Notes under the pieces: model-generated
What the model was told of the DNA's origin: nothing
What the model saw: only the letters and a program-made list of their open reading frames with translations
Databases searched by the model: none
Made by a program: the position numbers and the translations under genes
Shown here: in pieces, positions 9,801 through 21,427 of the stretch
Numbering within the stretch: the first letter of the stretch is position 1
Layout: each line of letters begins with the position of its first letter
Origin: Thinopyrum elongatum
Taxonomy: Eukaryota > Streptophyta > Magnoliopsida > Poales > Poaceae
NCBI GenBank assembly: GCA_011799875.1
Contig: CM022298.1
Coordinates: 56,323,015 to 56,387,014 of the forward strand
DNA: 64,000 nucleotides
Direction: 5' to 3'

Positions 9801-12175
9801 AAGTCTGGATCTTTTGAAATCATTCGAAAGGTTTTCAAAAATGGAGTAGAAGTTATTGTAACAAGAAAATTATGTTTCTACAATTCGATTGCAGAAAGGA
9901 ATATTTGAGTTACAAGTTTAGCGAATGTCTGATGAGTTGTGAAAGGGGTTTCATAACTTGCACGTCCCGGAACACCACTGCAAGTGGAAAGTCCGTAAAG
10001 ATGTAATCGAACCATTGAAGACATGGTAAGATCAAAGATGACATAAATATATTTGCCATTATCCCTTTTAAAAGAATGATGCTTTAGAGACTGCGGCTTT
10101 TACACTGAAAGAGCTCCATCGGGTCTGTTGAAATGACACCATGGTATGGTACGCCCAACCATGTTATATCTTTTCTTAACATTTGGAATATGGGGCTTGT
10201 GTAAAAGGTTACAAACCTATTCCAAATCAGACAAGTGCAACTTTGTAGGTTATCCCAAGTCAATGGGTATTCCTCCCTCACTATACCGAGGTAAATAGGT
10301 TTGCCACAAAGAACGATATGCTTTTTGAAGAAAATGGTTCTTTCAAAAAGGTGAGTGGGAGAATAGTGCAACTCGACGAGATAAACAGTATCTTCGTCAT
10401 CAGATCAAAGAAAAGAGACTTTGGAAGTAATTCCAGAGTTTTCTACTGCGACTGATACGGAAATCTCTACAATAAAATGTATGGACTTCGGTCGAACTTG
10501 CTGCTGAACCACGTAGGCAAGGCTCGTGCAAACCTCTCAGGTGCACAGACGAGATATTGTTGTTAGACAACAGTATACCTACGATACACAAGGATGCGTT
10601 GATGGGCCCTGACTCTGGAATTGGCTAAATGCCAATACAATCCGAGATAGTTTCCATATAAATGTTTCAAGATTAATATCTTGATACACCTTTCGGAAGA
10701 CTTAGAGTCTAACAAATTTTTATGGAACTAAAAACTGATACGGATAAAAATGTTTTATCCATAAAGCTCTACTTGTTGAAATAACAAGTTCAAGGAGTTG
10801 ACTACGATGAGGTTATTTCACCGTAGCGATGCTCAAAGTCGGTTCGGGTTGAACTAGCAATTAATACATATTTCAGTCATGAGATATGAAACATGGATGA
10901 CAATAGGATTTCCATCTGATGGAAATGAAACCAAGGACTTGCATGTGTTACAGTCCAAGGTATTTTGTCAGTCCAGAGGATGCTAGTAAGTATGCAAACT
11001 TCAGAGTTCCAGCAATGGACAGAAGAGAGCAAAATGGAGTTGGAATCTTCGTGTTTTGATGAAATGGTCAAAAAGGGTTTTGACTTCATCAATGGGTAAC
11101 GAAGATGCTTGTGATTCAAGAAAGTAAGTGGGAGCATAATAATATTTCTAAAAACGTTGTGTGCTTGACACATTGTTAATTGGAAATAAATTTCTTGACA
11201 CGAATTAGGACTTCATTTGAAAATAGTTTTTTTCGATGAAGTGCTTGGGCTAAATAGCCTTAATATTAGGCATAATGATCTATGGAGATAGATTTACCTA
11301 ATGGGGCTAAGCAATGAATACATATTGACAAGATGCTAAAACTTTTTAGCATTTAAAATGCCAAGGAGTGATTCTTGTCGAAATCACATGGAAAGAGTTT
11401 TGCAAGACTCGGTGTCCCAAAAACACTAATGAGCAAAATACATGATGGAGATTCCACACACCTTCGTGTTTGGATTAATCATGTATTCCATGGAATGTAA
11501 AAACAACTAGATATGTCCAATACTCCAAAGTTGTTGCGAGTATAGATACCAAAGTGATCAAAAGTACTGATCATGGGACAATAGTGAAAGATGTCATTGA
11601 GTACTAGAGTAGTACTTATGACATGTTTTCTCGCAAGCAGAGATTGTGAAGTGCTCGTTGTAAGTAATTACATCGATACAGTCTTCATCAATGCTCCATG
11701 CGATTTTCGATTTAAGTTAAGGGTTTTGTGTAATACACAATATGGTGGCACGGTAGTTGGAAATTGTTCCAAACAAGTTACTGTGGCAAATTCTATAACA
11801 GAGGCGAAGTATGTTGCCGCTTTTAAAAGCAACAAAGAAGATGTTGAATCATATAGTTCATTCATGAACTTAGTATAGTTCCAAGATGGCTTTTGTCAAT
11901 GGGACACTACTGCAGGTAGTTGCTCCATAACTCAATCTGAGGAATCCAGGTTCGACCTGTGATTCACATACATACGAAGCCAAGTCCACACAAAATATGA
12001 ATTTTGTGAAAGCGTGAAAACGCGAGGATATGCAAAGATACACACGGAGCTGAAGTCGTCAGATTCGTTGGACATCAGGCTATACCACATGCGAAGCATA
12101 TTTTACACCAATGTGTCATAGGTGTAAAGTGCATTAGCATTAACTAGATTATTGACTCTAGTGCAAGTGGGAGTC
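6873..12175 (+). pseudogene. C1 leader and eroded Copia polyprotein region
   Basis: 6873-8240 is an untranslated leader that aligns well with C2 45553-46913. The gag ATG survives at 8242 (MARV...) but a stop follows within about a dozen codons. Downstream, only patches match C2. Examples are GTGAGGATTGTCCTCAAGAG near 8321 (gag), integrase-like traces near 9700-10080, RT-like traces at 10900-11180, and an RNase H trace at 11790-11870 whose frame reads ITEAKYVAAFKSNKEDV. Substitutions, small indels and duplicated AT-rich blocks (9120-9260 and 9300-9440 are copies of each other) destroy all frames. A polypurine tract (AGTGCAAGTGGGAGTC, 12160-12175) precedes the 3' LTR. Confidence 0.7.
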
Positions 12176-12436
12176 TGTAGGAGATATGCCCTAGAGGCAA
12201 TAATAAATGTTATTGATTATCTCCCTATTCATAATTAGGTTTATATTCCATGCTATAAATGCAATGATTCTCGAGTCTACAAATAAAACGAGGCTTGGAG
12301 GGAAACTCATGTGCACATGTGGGATAATAAACGGTAAAATGTATTCCTAGTCAAGCCTCTATGACTGGCACAAGTGTTGCATGAAGGTTCTGTTTTCCTG
12401 ATCATGGACATGTCTATGCCAGCAACTTTGAGGGCA
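12176..12436 (+). repeat. C1 3' LTR, first 261 bp
   Basis: Begins TGTAGGAGATATGCCCTAGA exactly as the C2 LTR and aligns to 43415-43677. It stops at GAGGGCA where the C-rich repeat of dX begins. Confidence 0.85.
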
Positions 12437-12572
12437 CCCCGACCCCCCGACCCCCTGACCCCGACACCCCGACCCCGACACGACACCCCGAAACCCCCGA
12501 CCCGAAACAGCACCCCGACCCCGACACGGCACCCCGACACCGACATGACACCCCGACCCCCGACACCTCCCA
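12437..12572. repeat. C-rich minisatellite of dX (GGGGTCGGGGTGTC family)
   Basis: Units such as CCCCGACACCCCGACC in tandem. The complementary G-rich array is 28280-28860 in X. G-runs of four on the minus strand could form quadruplexes. Confidence 0.8.
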
Positions 12573-13320
12573 AAAAGGTGTTCTTTGGCCTTCCAGAGGC
12601 CGACGGGGTCATATATTTGTGAATTATTAGTTAGGTCATATATTTTTCGATTTTGTTATGAAAAACATCATATATAATGGTGTTGATCGGGTAGATATAA
12701 ATATGCAGTTGTTTCATCGCTGCGAGGTTTCGTGTTCGACGACCTCGCCGTGCGTTTGACGAGCTCTGCCCCTTCGTTCGTGGGTGAGGACAAATGGCAT
12801 GTTCTCCCCCATTAATTATTTGCTCTGTTCCGGTGTTCGTGCCGATGAAACTTGATAGCTAGCTATATATGTGTCTTGAATCATCAGTATGCGTAACCAA
12901 TATGTGTCTCCCGTTCGAAAGCGTTATAGTTATAAATATGCATGCATTTGCATATTTATAACCTTGATTCTTTCGAATTGTCCAACGCTATCCATGGACA
13001 GCCCAAGTATGTGTAGATTGGGTTCGTTTTCCCATATGCTTTGCTCCGGATCCGACGCATAAATTCCGTCAGTGCCTCCCCTGTTGTTCTCCGGTGCAGC
13101 GTAACTCCAGACAAGCATTGCACGATCCTTCTCCAGCTACCGACATGAGCCAGCCCGCTCCTACATGTCCATGATCACGGTAAGTTTCTCTAGTGTTTTG
13201 CTTAACAAATGCATAAAGACCTAGACTTAGCTTTATTTCCTCCAATATGCTTACCATAATGACCTAGAGTTAGCTTCTTTTCCTCCAAAATGACTTAATA
13301 AGCTTACTGACCTCCAAAAC
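12573..13320. other. dX leader remnant and deletion junction
   Basis: No gene. It matches the X leader (27620-28290, reversed) up to about 13092, then the 3' part of the X TNPA-like gene (near 21240-21336, reversed). The frame at 12930-13118 is a shadow of this non-coding sequence. Confidence 0.6.
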
Positions 13321-14055
13321 CATCCATTTTACCTAAGTTAGCTCTAAAACGATCTGTACTTAGCTTACTTATGTCAAAAATTGCATAATTAGCTTAGTTA
13401 GCTCATAAACGATCCATTTTACCTAAGTTAGCTCTAAAATGACCCATTTTACCTTAGTTAGCTTATAAATGATCCATTTTATCCAAGTTAGCTCTAAAAT
13501 GACCCATTTTACCTAGATTAGCTCCTAAATGATCCATTTTACCTACGTTAGCTTTAAAATGACCCATTTCACCTAGGTTAGCTCCAAAATGACCCATCTT
13601 ACCTAGGTTAGCTCCAAAATGACCCATCACACCTAGGTTAGCTCTAAAATGATGCTTTTTACTAAGTTAGCTCATAAATGATCCATTTCAACTAAGTTAG
13701 CTCATAAACGATCCATTTCACCTAAGTTAGCTCAAAAACGATCCATTTCACCTAAATTAGCTCTTAAATGATCCATTTCACCTAAGTTAGTCAAAAACGA
13801 TCCATTTCACCTTAGTTAGCTCAAAACGATCCATTTCACCTTAGTTAGCTCATAAACGATCCATTTCACCTTAGTTAGCTCATAAACGATCCATTTCAAC
13901 TAAGTTAGCTCATAAATGATCCATTTCAACTAAGTTAGCTCATAAACGATCCATTTCACCTAAGTTAGCTCATAAAGGATCCATTTCACTAGGGTAAGCT
14001 CATAAACGATCCATTTCACCTAAGTTAGCTCATATATGATCCATTTCACCTAAGT
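13320..14055. repeat. dX minisatellite (about 30-bp unit)
   Basis: About 24 tandem units of the form ATGATCCATTTCACCTAAGTTAGCTC, diverging toward the left. The reverse complement matches the X array at 20333-21180. Confidence 0.9.
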
Positions 14056-14516
14056 CTTCTTGTTCTAGTCTTCTTGTTCTAGTCTTCTTCTTGTTCTAGT
14101 CTTCTTCTTCTAGTCTTCTTCTTCTAGTCACCTTTTTCCAACTTTCTTATTTGCCATTTTGCAGATTTCATTCACTTCACGGAAGCTAGCTTGCTATGAT
14201 GGAGTGCTTGTTTTTTCTTTCATTCTCTTCAAGTATTCTTCTAGCTTGCTATGATGGAACTTGCTATCTAGATGAAACTTTGCATTGTAATATGTATGGA
14301 TGGAACAATGTGTATGTGCAACTTGATGGAACTTGCTATGTATGAATGGATGGAACTATATATGTACGTACGATGAAACTTATGTGCTGGATATGTCATA
14401 TGTTTGCTGTTAAATAGCCCTGTGAAATATATATATATATATATATATATGTCATATATATTTGCTGTCAAAATTGTTGCATTTAAAAAAAAATAGAAAA
14501 AAATGAGGCAAAGCAG
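14056..14516. other. dX region between minisatellite and subterminal repeats
   Basis: CTTCTTCTAGT microsatellite (14056-14125), then sequence with no gene and a (TA)n run near 14430-14450. It mirrors 19863-20330 of X. Confidence 0.6.
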
Positions 14517-15084
14517 GATCTTTGCCGTCAGCCACTGATGGCAAAGCCACCTTTGCCGACAGCCGCGGACGGCAATGGCAACTTTGCCAACAGCCGCGGA
14601 CGGCAAAGCAGCCACGTGGCTGCCACCTGTGCCTCCTGAGAACTGACCCATTTGGCCAGTTTGCCTACAGCGGCGGACGGCAAAGGCTTTGCCTACAGTG
14701 GCTGACGGCAAAGAGTAAACAACTTTGCCTACAGCCGCGGACGGCAAAGGCCTGCCGTGTAGTGACGTCTAGCTGACATCATTCGGCGGACAGCAAAGGC
14801 CGGACAAATTTTGCCGTCAGCGGCGGACGACAAAGGCTGCCATTAGCCACCTAATGGACTAACAGCATAATTATTGCCGTCTGCTTTCTTTGCCGTCTGC
14901 TGCTGATGGCAAAGGTCCCTTTGCCGTCAGCCGGCGAAAGCAGACGGATAAGTAGCTCTTTGCCGATCCTTACTTTGCCGGAGCCTTTTGCCGTCTGCGG
15001 CAGACGGCAAAGACCTTTGCCGTCCACCGTTCTTGCCTTTGCCGTCTGCCGTGGCAGATGGCAAAGTAGCTGATTCCTGTAGTT
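14517..15084 (-). repeat. dX 3' subterminal repeats and terminus
   Basis: A dense array of TTTGCCGTC and its complement GACGGCAAA, with palindromic pairs, ending at 15084. Reverse-complement counterpart of 19298-19862. Confidence 0.85.
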
Positions 15085-15115
15085 ACCCTACAGATCTTTG
15101 GGTGTGAAACTTTTT

Positions 15116-18100
15116 CTATGCGTGTGTCCCTTTGCGCCTTAACCATGGACAATCTTCATCATTTAACTCGATGCTCGGGTCAATATTCACTGTGAAGGGA
15201 GCAATTTCATGGAACTTTTCATAATCTTCTGACATGTTTGTCTTGTCATCCACTCCCACGATGTTTCTTTTCCATGAAAGAACTATGTGGCACTTTGGCT
15301 CATCATATGATGTATTCGCTTCGTTATCTTTTCTTTTTCTCGGCTTGGTAGACATGTCCTTCACATAGAAAACCTGCGCCACATCATTGGCTAGGATGAA
15401 TGGTTCGTCTGCGTACGCAAGATTGTTGAGATCCACTGTTGTCATTCCGTACTGCGGGTCTTCTGTTACCCCGCCTTGTGTCATATTGACCCATTTGCAC
15501 CAAAACAAAGGGACCTTCAAACCACGTCCATAGTCAAGTTCCCATATCTCCTCTATGTAACCATAATATGTGTCCTTTCCCCTCTTGGTTGCTGCATCAA
15601 AGCGGACACCACTGTTTTGGTTGGTGCTCTTCTTATCTTGGGCGATCGTGTAAAATGTATTCCCATTTATCTCGTACCCTTTGAAAGTCATTATATTCGA
15701 AGATGGTAACCAGGACAGCAAGTACAGGTCATCTACAACAGCGGCGTCATGCATGGCACGTGTCTGCAACCAACCGGCGAAAGTCCCCGTTTGTTCACGT
15801 GTAATCTAGTCGTCAGACTACTCCGGTTGTTTGGAGCGTAGAATATTCTTGTGTTCCTCCATATACAGAGCCACCAAGGCGGAATTTTGTAGAACTGTGT
15901 AGTGTGCTTGAGTGAGAGAATGCCTGTCCATACATATTATTTGTTTCGGTCCTAGCGTGCCATTTCCACCCAGTATGCCCTTATGCCGCGATTCAGGAAC
16001 ACCAATCGGCTTAAGGTGAGGAATAAAGTTAATACAAAACTCAATGACCTCCTCATTTTCATGGCCCTTGGAGAAGCTTCCTTCTGGCCTAGCACGGTTA
16101 TGAACATATTTCTTTAAGACTCCCATGAATCTCTCAAAGGGGAACATATTGTGAAGAAATACAAGACCCAGAACGTTAATCTCTTCGCATAGGTGGACTA
16201 GGACGTGCGTCATGATGTTGAACAAGGATGGTGGGAACACCAACTCGAAACTGATAAGACATTGCACCAAATCATTCTCTAACCTTGGTATGATTTCTGG
16301 ATCGATTACCTTCTGAGAGATTGCATTGAGGAATGCACATAGCTTCACAATGGCTAAACGAACGTTTTCCGGTAGAAGCCCCCTCAATGCAACCGGAAGC
16401 AGCTTCGTCATAATCACGTGGCAGTCATGAGACTTTAGGTTCTGGAACTTTTTCTCTGCCATATTTATTATTCCCTTTATATTCGACGAGAAGCCAGACG
16501 GGACCTTCATACTGAGCAGGCATTCAAAGAAGATTTCCTTCTCTTCTTTGGTAAAAGCGTAGCTGGCATGACCCAGATGTATGCCGTCTTTTCCGTGCAA
16601 ACGTTGCTGGTCCTCCCGTGCCTCCGCTGTATCTTTTGTCTTCCCATACATGCCCAAGAAGCCAAGCAGGGTCACGCAAAGATTCTTCGTCACGTGCATC
16701 ACGTCGATTGCAGAGCGGACCTCTAGGTCTTTCCAATAGGGTAGGTCCCAAAATATAGATTTCTTCTTCCACATGGGTGCGCGTCCGTCAGCGTCATTCA
16801 GAACAGGTTGTCCGCCAGGACCCTTTCCAAAGATTACCTTCAAATCCTTGACCATATCATGTACATCATCACCAGTATGGTGGCGAGGCTTCGTCCGGTG
16901 ATCCGCCTCACCTTTGAAATGCTTGTCTTTCTTTCTTACGGGATGCCTGCTCAGAAGAAATCGACGATGTCCCAGATACACATTCTTCTTACAATTATCC
17001 AAATATATACTGTTGGTATCATCCAAACAGTGCGTGCATGCGCGGTATCCCTTGTTTGTCTGTCCTGAAAGGTTACTGAGAGCAGGCCAATCATTGATGG
17101 TCACAAACAGCAACGCATGTAGGTCAAATTCCTCCTGTCTGTGCTCATCCCACGCACGTACACCTTTTCCATTCCACAGCTGTAAGAGTTCTTCAACTAA
17201 TGGCCTTAGGTACACATCAATGTCGTTGCCGGGTTGCTTAGGGCCTTGGATGAGCACTGGCATCATAATGAACTTCCGCTTCATGCATAACCAAGGAGGA
17301 AGGTTATACATACATAGAGTCACAGGACAGGTGCTATGATTGCTGCTCTGCTCCCCAAAAGGATTAATGCCATTTGCGCTTAGACCAAACCATACGTTCC
17401 TTGCGTCACCTGCAAAGTCCTCCCAGTACTTTCTCTCAATTTTTCTCCACTGCGACCCGTCAGCGGGTACTCTCAACTTCCCGTCTTTCTTACGGTCTTC
17501 TCCGTGCCATCGCATCAACTTGGCATGCTCTTTGTTTTGGAACAAACGTTTCTACCGTGGTATTATAGGAGCATACCACATCACCTTTGTAGGAATCTTC
17601 TTCCTGGGGCGCTCGCCCTCGACATCACCAGGGTCATCGCGGCTGATCTTATAGCGCAATGCACCTCATACCGGGCACGCGTTCAAATCCTCGTACTCAC
17701 CGTGGTAGAGGATGCAGTCATTAGGGCATGCATGTATCTTCTGCACCTCTAATCCTAGAGGGCAGACAGCCATCTTTGCTTCGTACGTATTCTCAGGCAA
17801 TTCGTTGTCCATTGGAAGCATCTTCTTTAACATTACCCGCAACTTTCCAAATCCCTTGTCAGATACACCATTCTCTGCCTTCCATTGCAGCAATTCCATT
17901 GTGGTGCCCAGCTTTTTCTTGTCAGCTTCGCAATTCGGGTACAACAATTTCTTGTGATCCTCTAACATGCGCTGCAACTTCTTCTTCTCCTTTTCACTTA
18001 CATGGTTTCTCTTTGCATCGGCAATGGCTCGACCTAGATCATCAGCGGGCTCATCTGATGCCTCTTCTTCAGCTTCTTCCCGCATTGCCGGCTCAGCTTC

Positions 18101-18427
18101 TTCCCCCATTGTTGTACCATCGTATTCAGGGAACCCATGGCCAGGATAGCTGTCGTCATCGTCCTCTTCTTCTTCATTGTCTTCCATCATAACCCCTCTT
18201 TCTCTGTGCTTGGTCCAAACACTATAGTGGGGCATGAAACCGAAATCAAACAGGTGGACGTGAATGGTTCCTGACTTAGAGTAATTCCGATCATTCTTAC
18301 AGCCAGCACATGGACAAGGCATAAAACCATCCGCCCGCTTGTTTGCCTCAGCCGCAAGCAGAAAAGTACGCACGCCATTAACGAACTCAGGAGAGCATCG
18401 GTCATCGTACATCCATTGCCGGCTCAT
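15116..18427 (-). pseudogene. TNP2: TNP2-type CACTA transposase, about 1100 codons, four nonsense codons
   Basis: The ATG at 18427 starts MSRQWMYDDRCSPEFVNGV and directly follows a splice-acceptor AG, as in T3. Domains in order: transposase-associated N-terminus with the PCPCAGC zinc motif (residues 1-80), an acidic EEEEDDDD linker, the tnp2 core with GINPFGEQSSNHSTCPVT and DVMHVTKNLCVTLLGFLG, DUF4218 (ALRGLLPENVRLAIVKLC), and DUF4216 (KGYEINGNTFYTIAQDKKST). The frame runs to the stop at 15116 with no frameshift but four in-frame stops: TGA at 17668-17666, TAG at 17554-17552, TAG at 15820-15818 and TAG four codons further. CACTA transposases cut the element ends in the nucleus. This copy is dead as read. 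Confidence 0.85.
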
Positions 18428-18510
18428 CTTCATTACACAGCAGCGAAAAGACCAAATTAATACAAGTTCATACAACACTTATTCTCATAAAACAACATAC
18501 AAATAACTCT

Positions 18511-18960
18511 CTAACTAAAACATTTAAATGCAACAACAAATGCGATCAAGATCGCAACTAAGGTAACAATTGATCCAACAGCATAATGATACCAAGCCTC
18601 ACTATCGAAGGCATATTTTCTAATCTTTCTAATCTTCAAGCGCATTTTCTCCATCTTGATCTTGTGATCATCGACGACATCGGCAACATGCAACTCCAAT
18701 TCCATCTTCTCCCCCTCAATTCTTTTCAATTTTTCTTTCAAATTCTTGTTTTCTTTTTCAACTAAATTTAACCTCTCGACAATAGGGTCGGTTGGAATTT
18801 CCGGTTCACATACCTCCTAGATAAGAAATATCTATGTCAACTTGATGGGCATAATTTTTCATAAACACGAAATGCAAAAAATAGTTTTAAAAGATAATAT
18901 ACCACATCCGAATCATAACCCGGACGAGGGCCGACGGGGACGGATATCAAAACCATGGCA
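18511..18960 (-). CDS. Small coiled-coil protein with C-terminal membrane helix (exons 2-3)
   Basis: Exon 2 (18960-18903) encodes MVLISVPVGPRPGYDSDV and exon 3 (18816-18511) continues EVCEPEIPTDPIVERLNLVE. A heptad-like coiled coil follows (ENKNLKEKLKRIEGEKM), then a basic stretch (KMRLKIRKIRKYAF) and one hydrophobic helix (AVGSIVTLVAILIAFVVAF). Exon 1, which in T3 and T5 starts MSRPR, is degenerate near 19145-19075: the ATG is lost and the splice donor changed. The gene lies upstream of TNP2 in every T1-family copy here. I do not recognise a characterised family. The last 76 residues are identical in T1b. Whether this copy is expressed without exon 1 is doubtful. Confidence 0.55.
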
Positions 18961-19297
18961 CTATGTACAACAAACAACGTACGGGCTGGGTAAGATAATT
19001 ATACAAGTAAATATATATATAAATCACACAAATATGAATTTTTATATTAAAAAAGATAAGAACAAGAGGCTCGCCACAAGGTGGTGCCGGCGAAGGGACG
19101 GTGCGGACGATCGACGGTGGTTAGGACGGAGACGGGAAGGCACTAAGTAAACCACACCTACATATGGAAACTAAGAGTTATTTTGAGCTCAAATTGCATA
19201 TAAATCAAATAAACTACCACATATAATTCCTCCGAAACTAAAAAACCCACAAATCACTATACTTATAGAGCATGCAAGAGCTAATCTAGCAATGAGA
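18961..19297. other. T1a 5' leader with degenerate exon 1
   Basis: Holds the decayed first exon of the small gene at about 19075-19145, then AT-rich leader sequence up to the X insertion point. Confidence 0.5.
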
Positions 19298-19862
19298 CAC
19301 TACAGGAATCAGCTACTTTGCCATCTGCCACGGCAGACGGCAAAGGCAGGAACGGCGGACGGCAAAGGTCTTTGCCGTCTGCCGCGGACGGCAAAAGGCT
19401 CCGGCAAAGTAAGGATCGGCAAAGAGCTACTTTGCCGTCTGCTTTCGGCGGCTGACGGCAAAGGGACCTTTGCCATCAGCAGCAGACGGCAAAGAAAGCA
19501 GACGGCAATAATTACGCTGTTAGTCCATTAGGTGGCTAATGGCAGCCTTTGCCGTCTGCCGCTGACGGCAAAATTTGTCCGGCCTTTGCCGTCCGCCGAA
19601 TGATGTCAGCTGGACGTCACTACACGGCAGGCCTTTGCCGTCCGTGGCTGTAGGCAAAGTTGTTTACTCTTTGCCGTCAGCCACTGTAGGCAAAGCCTTT
19701 GCCGTCCGCCGCTGTAGGGAAACTGGCCAAATGGGTCAGTTCTCAGGAGGCACAGGTGGCAGCCACGTGGCTGCTTTGCCGTCCACGGTTGTTGGCAAAG
19801 TTGCCTTTGCCGTCCGCGGCTGTCGGCAAAGGTGGCTTTGCCATCAGTGGCTGACGGCAAAG
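19298..19862. repeat. X 3' terminus and subterminal repeats
   Basis: Begins CACTACAGGAATCAGCTACT, followed by about 20 TTTGCCGTC/GACGGCAAA motifs in both orientations, many paired as short palindromes. The preceding AGA (19295-19297) may be one half of a 3-bp target duplication whose partner is lost. Confidence 0.9.
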
Positions 19863-20332
19863 ATCCTGCTTTGCCTCATTTTTTTCTGTTTTTTTTAAAT
19901 GCAACAATTTTGACAGCAAATATATATGACATATATATATATATATATTTCACAGGGCTATTTAACAGCAAACATATGACATATCCAGCACATAAGTTTC
20001 ATCGTACGTACATATATAGTTCCATCCATTCATACATAGCAAGTTCCATCAAGTTGGACATACACATTGTTCCATCCATACATATTACAATGCAAAGTTT
20101 CATCTAGATAGCAAGTTCCATCATAGCAAGCTAGAAGAATACTTGAAGAGAATGAAAGAAAAAACAAGCACTCCATCAAAGCAAGCTAGCTTCCGTGAAG
20201 TGAATGAAATCTGCAAAATGGCAAATAAGAAAGTTAGAAAAAGGTGACTAGAAGAAGAAGATTAGAAGAAGAAGACTAGAACAAGAAGAAGACTAGAACA
20301 AGAAGACTAGAACAAGAAGACTTAGGTGAAAT
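19863..20332. other. X spacer with (TA)n and AAGAAGACTAG repeats
   Basis: No gene. Contains a (TA)n run at 19928-19948, repeated ACATAGCAAGTTCCATC-like sequence, and an AGAAGACTAGAACA microsatellite at 20245-20325. Confidence 0.6.
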
Positions 20333-21180
20333 GGATCATATATGAGCTAACTTAGGTGAAATGGATCGTTTATGAGCTAACTAAGGTGAAATGGATCCTT
20401 TATGAGCTAACTTAGGTGAAATGGATCGTTTATCAGCTAACTTAGTTGAAATGGATCATTTATGAGCTAACTTAGTTGAAATGGATCGTTTATGAGCTAA
20501 CTAAGGTGAAATGGATCGTTTATGAGCTAACTAAGGTGAAATGGATCGTTTATGAGCTAACTAAGGTGAAATGGATCGTTTTTGAGCTAACTTAGGTGAA
20601 ATGGATCATTTATGAGCTAACTTAGTTGAAATGGATCGTTTATGAGCTAACTTAGGTGAAATGGATCATTTAAGAGCTAATTTAGGTGAAATGGATCGTT
20701 TTTGAGCTAACTTAGGTGAAATGGATCGTTTATGAGCTAACTTAGTTGAAATGGATCGTTTATGAGCTAACTTAGTAAAAAGCATCATTTTAGAGCTAAC
20801 TTAGGTGTGATGGGTCATTTTGGAGCTAACCTAGGTAAGATGGGTCATTTTGGAGCTAACCTAGGTGAAATGGGTCATTTTAAAGCTAACGTAGGTAAAA
20901 TGGATCATTTAGGAGCTAATCTAGGTAAAATGGGTCATTTTAGAGCTAACTTGGATAAAATGGATCATTTATAAGCTAACTAAGGTAAAATGGGTCATTT
21001 TAGAGCTAACTTAGGTAAAATGGATCGTTTATGAGCTAACTAAGCTAATTATGCAATTTTTGACATAAGTAAGCTAAGTACAGATCGTTTTAGAGCTAAC
21101 TTAGGTAAAATGGATGGTTTTGGAGGTTAGTAAGCTTATTAAGTCATTTTGGAGGAAAAGAAGCTAACTCTAGGTCATTA
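20333..21180. repeat. X minisatellite, about 27 units of about 30 bp
   Basis: Units of the form TATGAGCTAACTTAGGTGAAATGGATCGTT, nearly identical at 20340-20760 and grading into TTTTAGAGCTAACTTAGGTAAAATGG at the right. They lie just downstream of the TNPA-like gene. Confidence 0.95.
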
Positions 21181-21427
21181 TGGTAAGCATATTGGAGGAA
21201 ATAAAGCTAAGTCTAGGTCTTTATGCATTTGTTAAGCAAAACACTAGAGAAACTTACTGTGATCATGGAGGTGTAGGAGCGGGCTGGCTCGTGCCGGTAG
21301 CTGGAGAAGGATCGTGCGATGCTTGTCTGGAGTTACGCTACACCAAAGATCATTTCCAATGTCTCGTTAGCATGATGACACTCAAATGTTAAGACTAGCA
21401 AGTAATGTCCATTCAAATTAAACTCAC

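Larger units (their letters stand above)
5420..12436 (+). mobile_element. C1: degenerate Copia element related to C2
   Basis: The 5' LTR remnant (5420-6857), primer binding site, leader, degenerate interior and start of the 3' LTR (12176-12436) are collinear with intact C2. The interior is 5318 bp against 5372 bp in C2, so little has been deleted, yet no polyprotein frame survives. Both LTRs are cut at positions occupied by other elements: T0 on the left (the first about 676 bp of the LTR missing) and dX on the right (only 260 bp of LTR left). C1 is thus an old substrate for the CACTA insertions. Confidence 0.8.
12437..15084 (-). mobile_element. dX: internally deleted, non-autonomous CACTA, inverted relative of X
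   Basis: 12437-13092 is the reverse complement of about 27770-28400 of X. 13096-15084 is the reverse complement of 19298-21336 of X. The join falls in GTTCTCCGGTGCAGCGTAAC near 13092, so about 6.4 kb of X sequence, holding both transposase genes, is missing. The right terminus reads AACTACAGGAATC on the minus strand, one base different from CACTACAGG. The left (5') terminus is missing; the element stops in its C-rich repeat. It encodes nothing. Confidence 0.8.
15085..19297 (-). mobile_element. T1a: CACTA fragment with TNP2 (TAGTCCCGGTTC family)
   Basis: Holds the TNP2-type pseudogene and the upstream small gene in the same order as T3 and T1b. It has no termini of its own: the right side stops at CAATGAGA where X begins, and the left side stops where dX ends. 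T1b shows that the sequence following CAATGAGA in the uninterrupted element is GATAAAAGG, so X entered the 5' leader of T1a. Confidence 0.75.

Noticed and set aside
13320..14055. CRISPR-like array of about 30-bp units
   Set aside because: Units are contiguous with no unique spacers, in a plant CACTA element. It is a minisatellite, as is 20333-21180.
16524..17752. Plus-strand frames opposite the TNP2 genes (also 30487-31715, 25562-27516)
   Set aside because: Antisense shadows of the minus-strand transposase exons; no family resemblance.
15085..19297. T1a as a complete CACTA element
   Set aside because: Neither border has a terminus of its own; the ends seen belong to dX and X.
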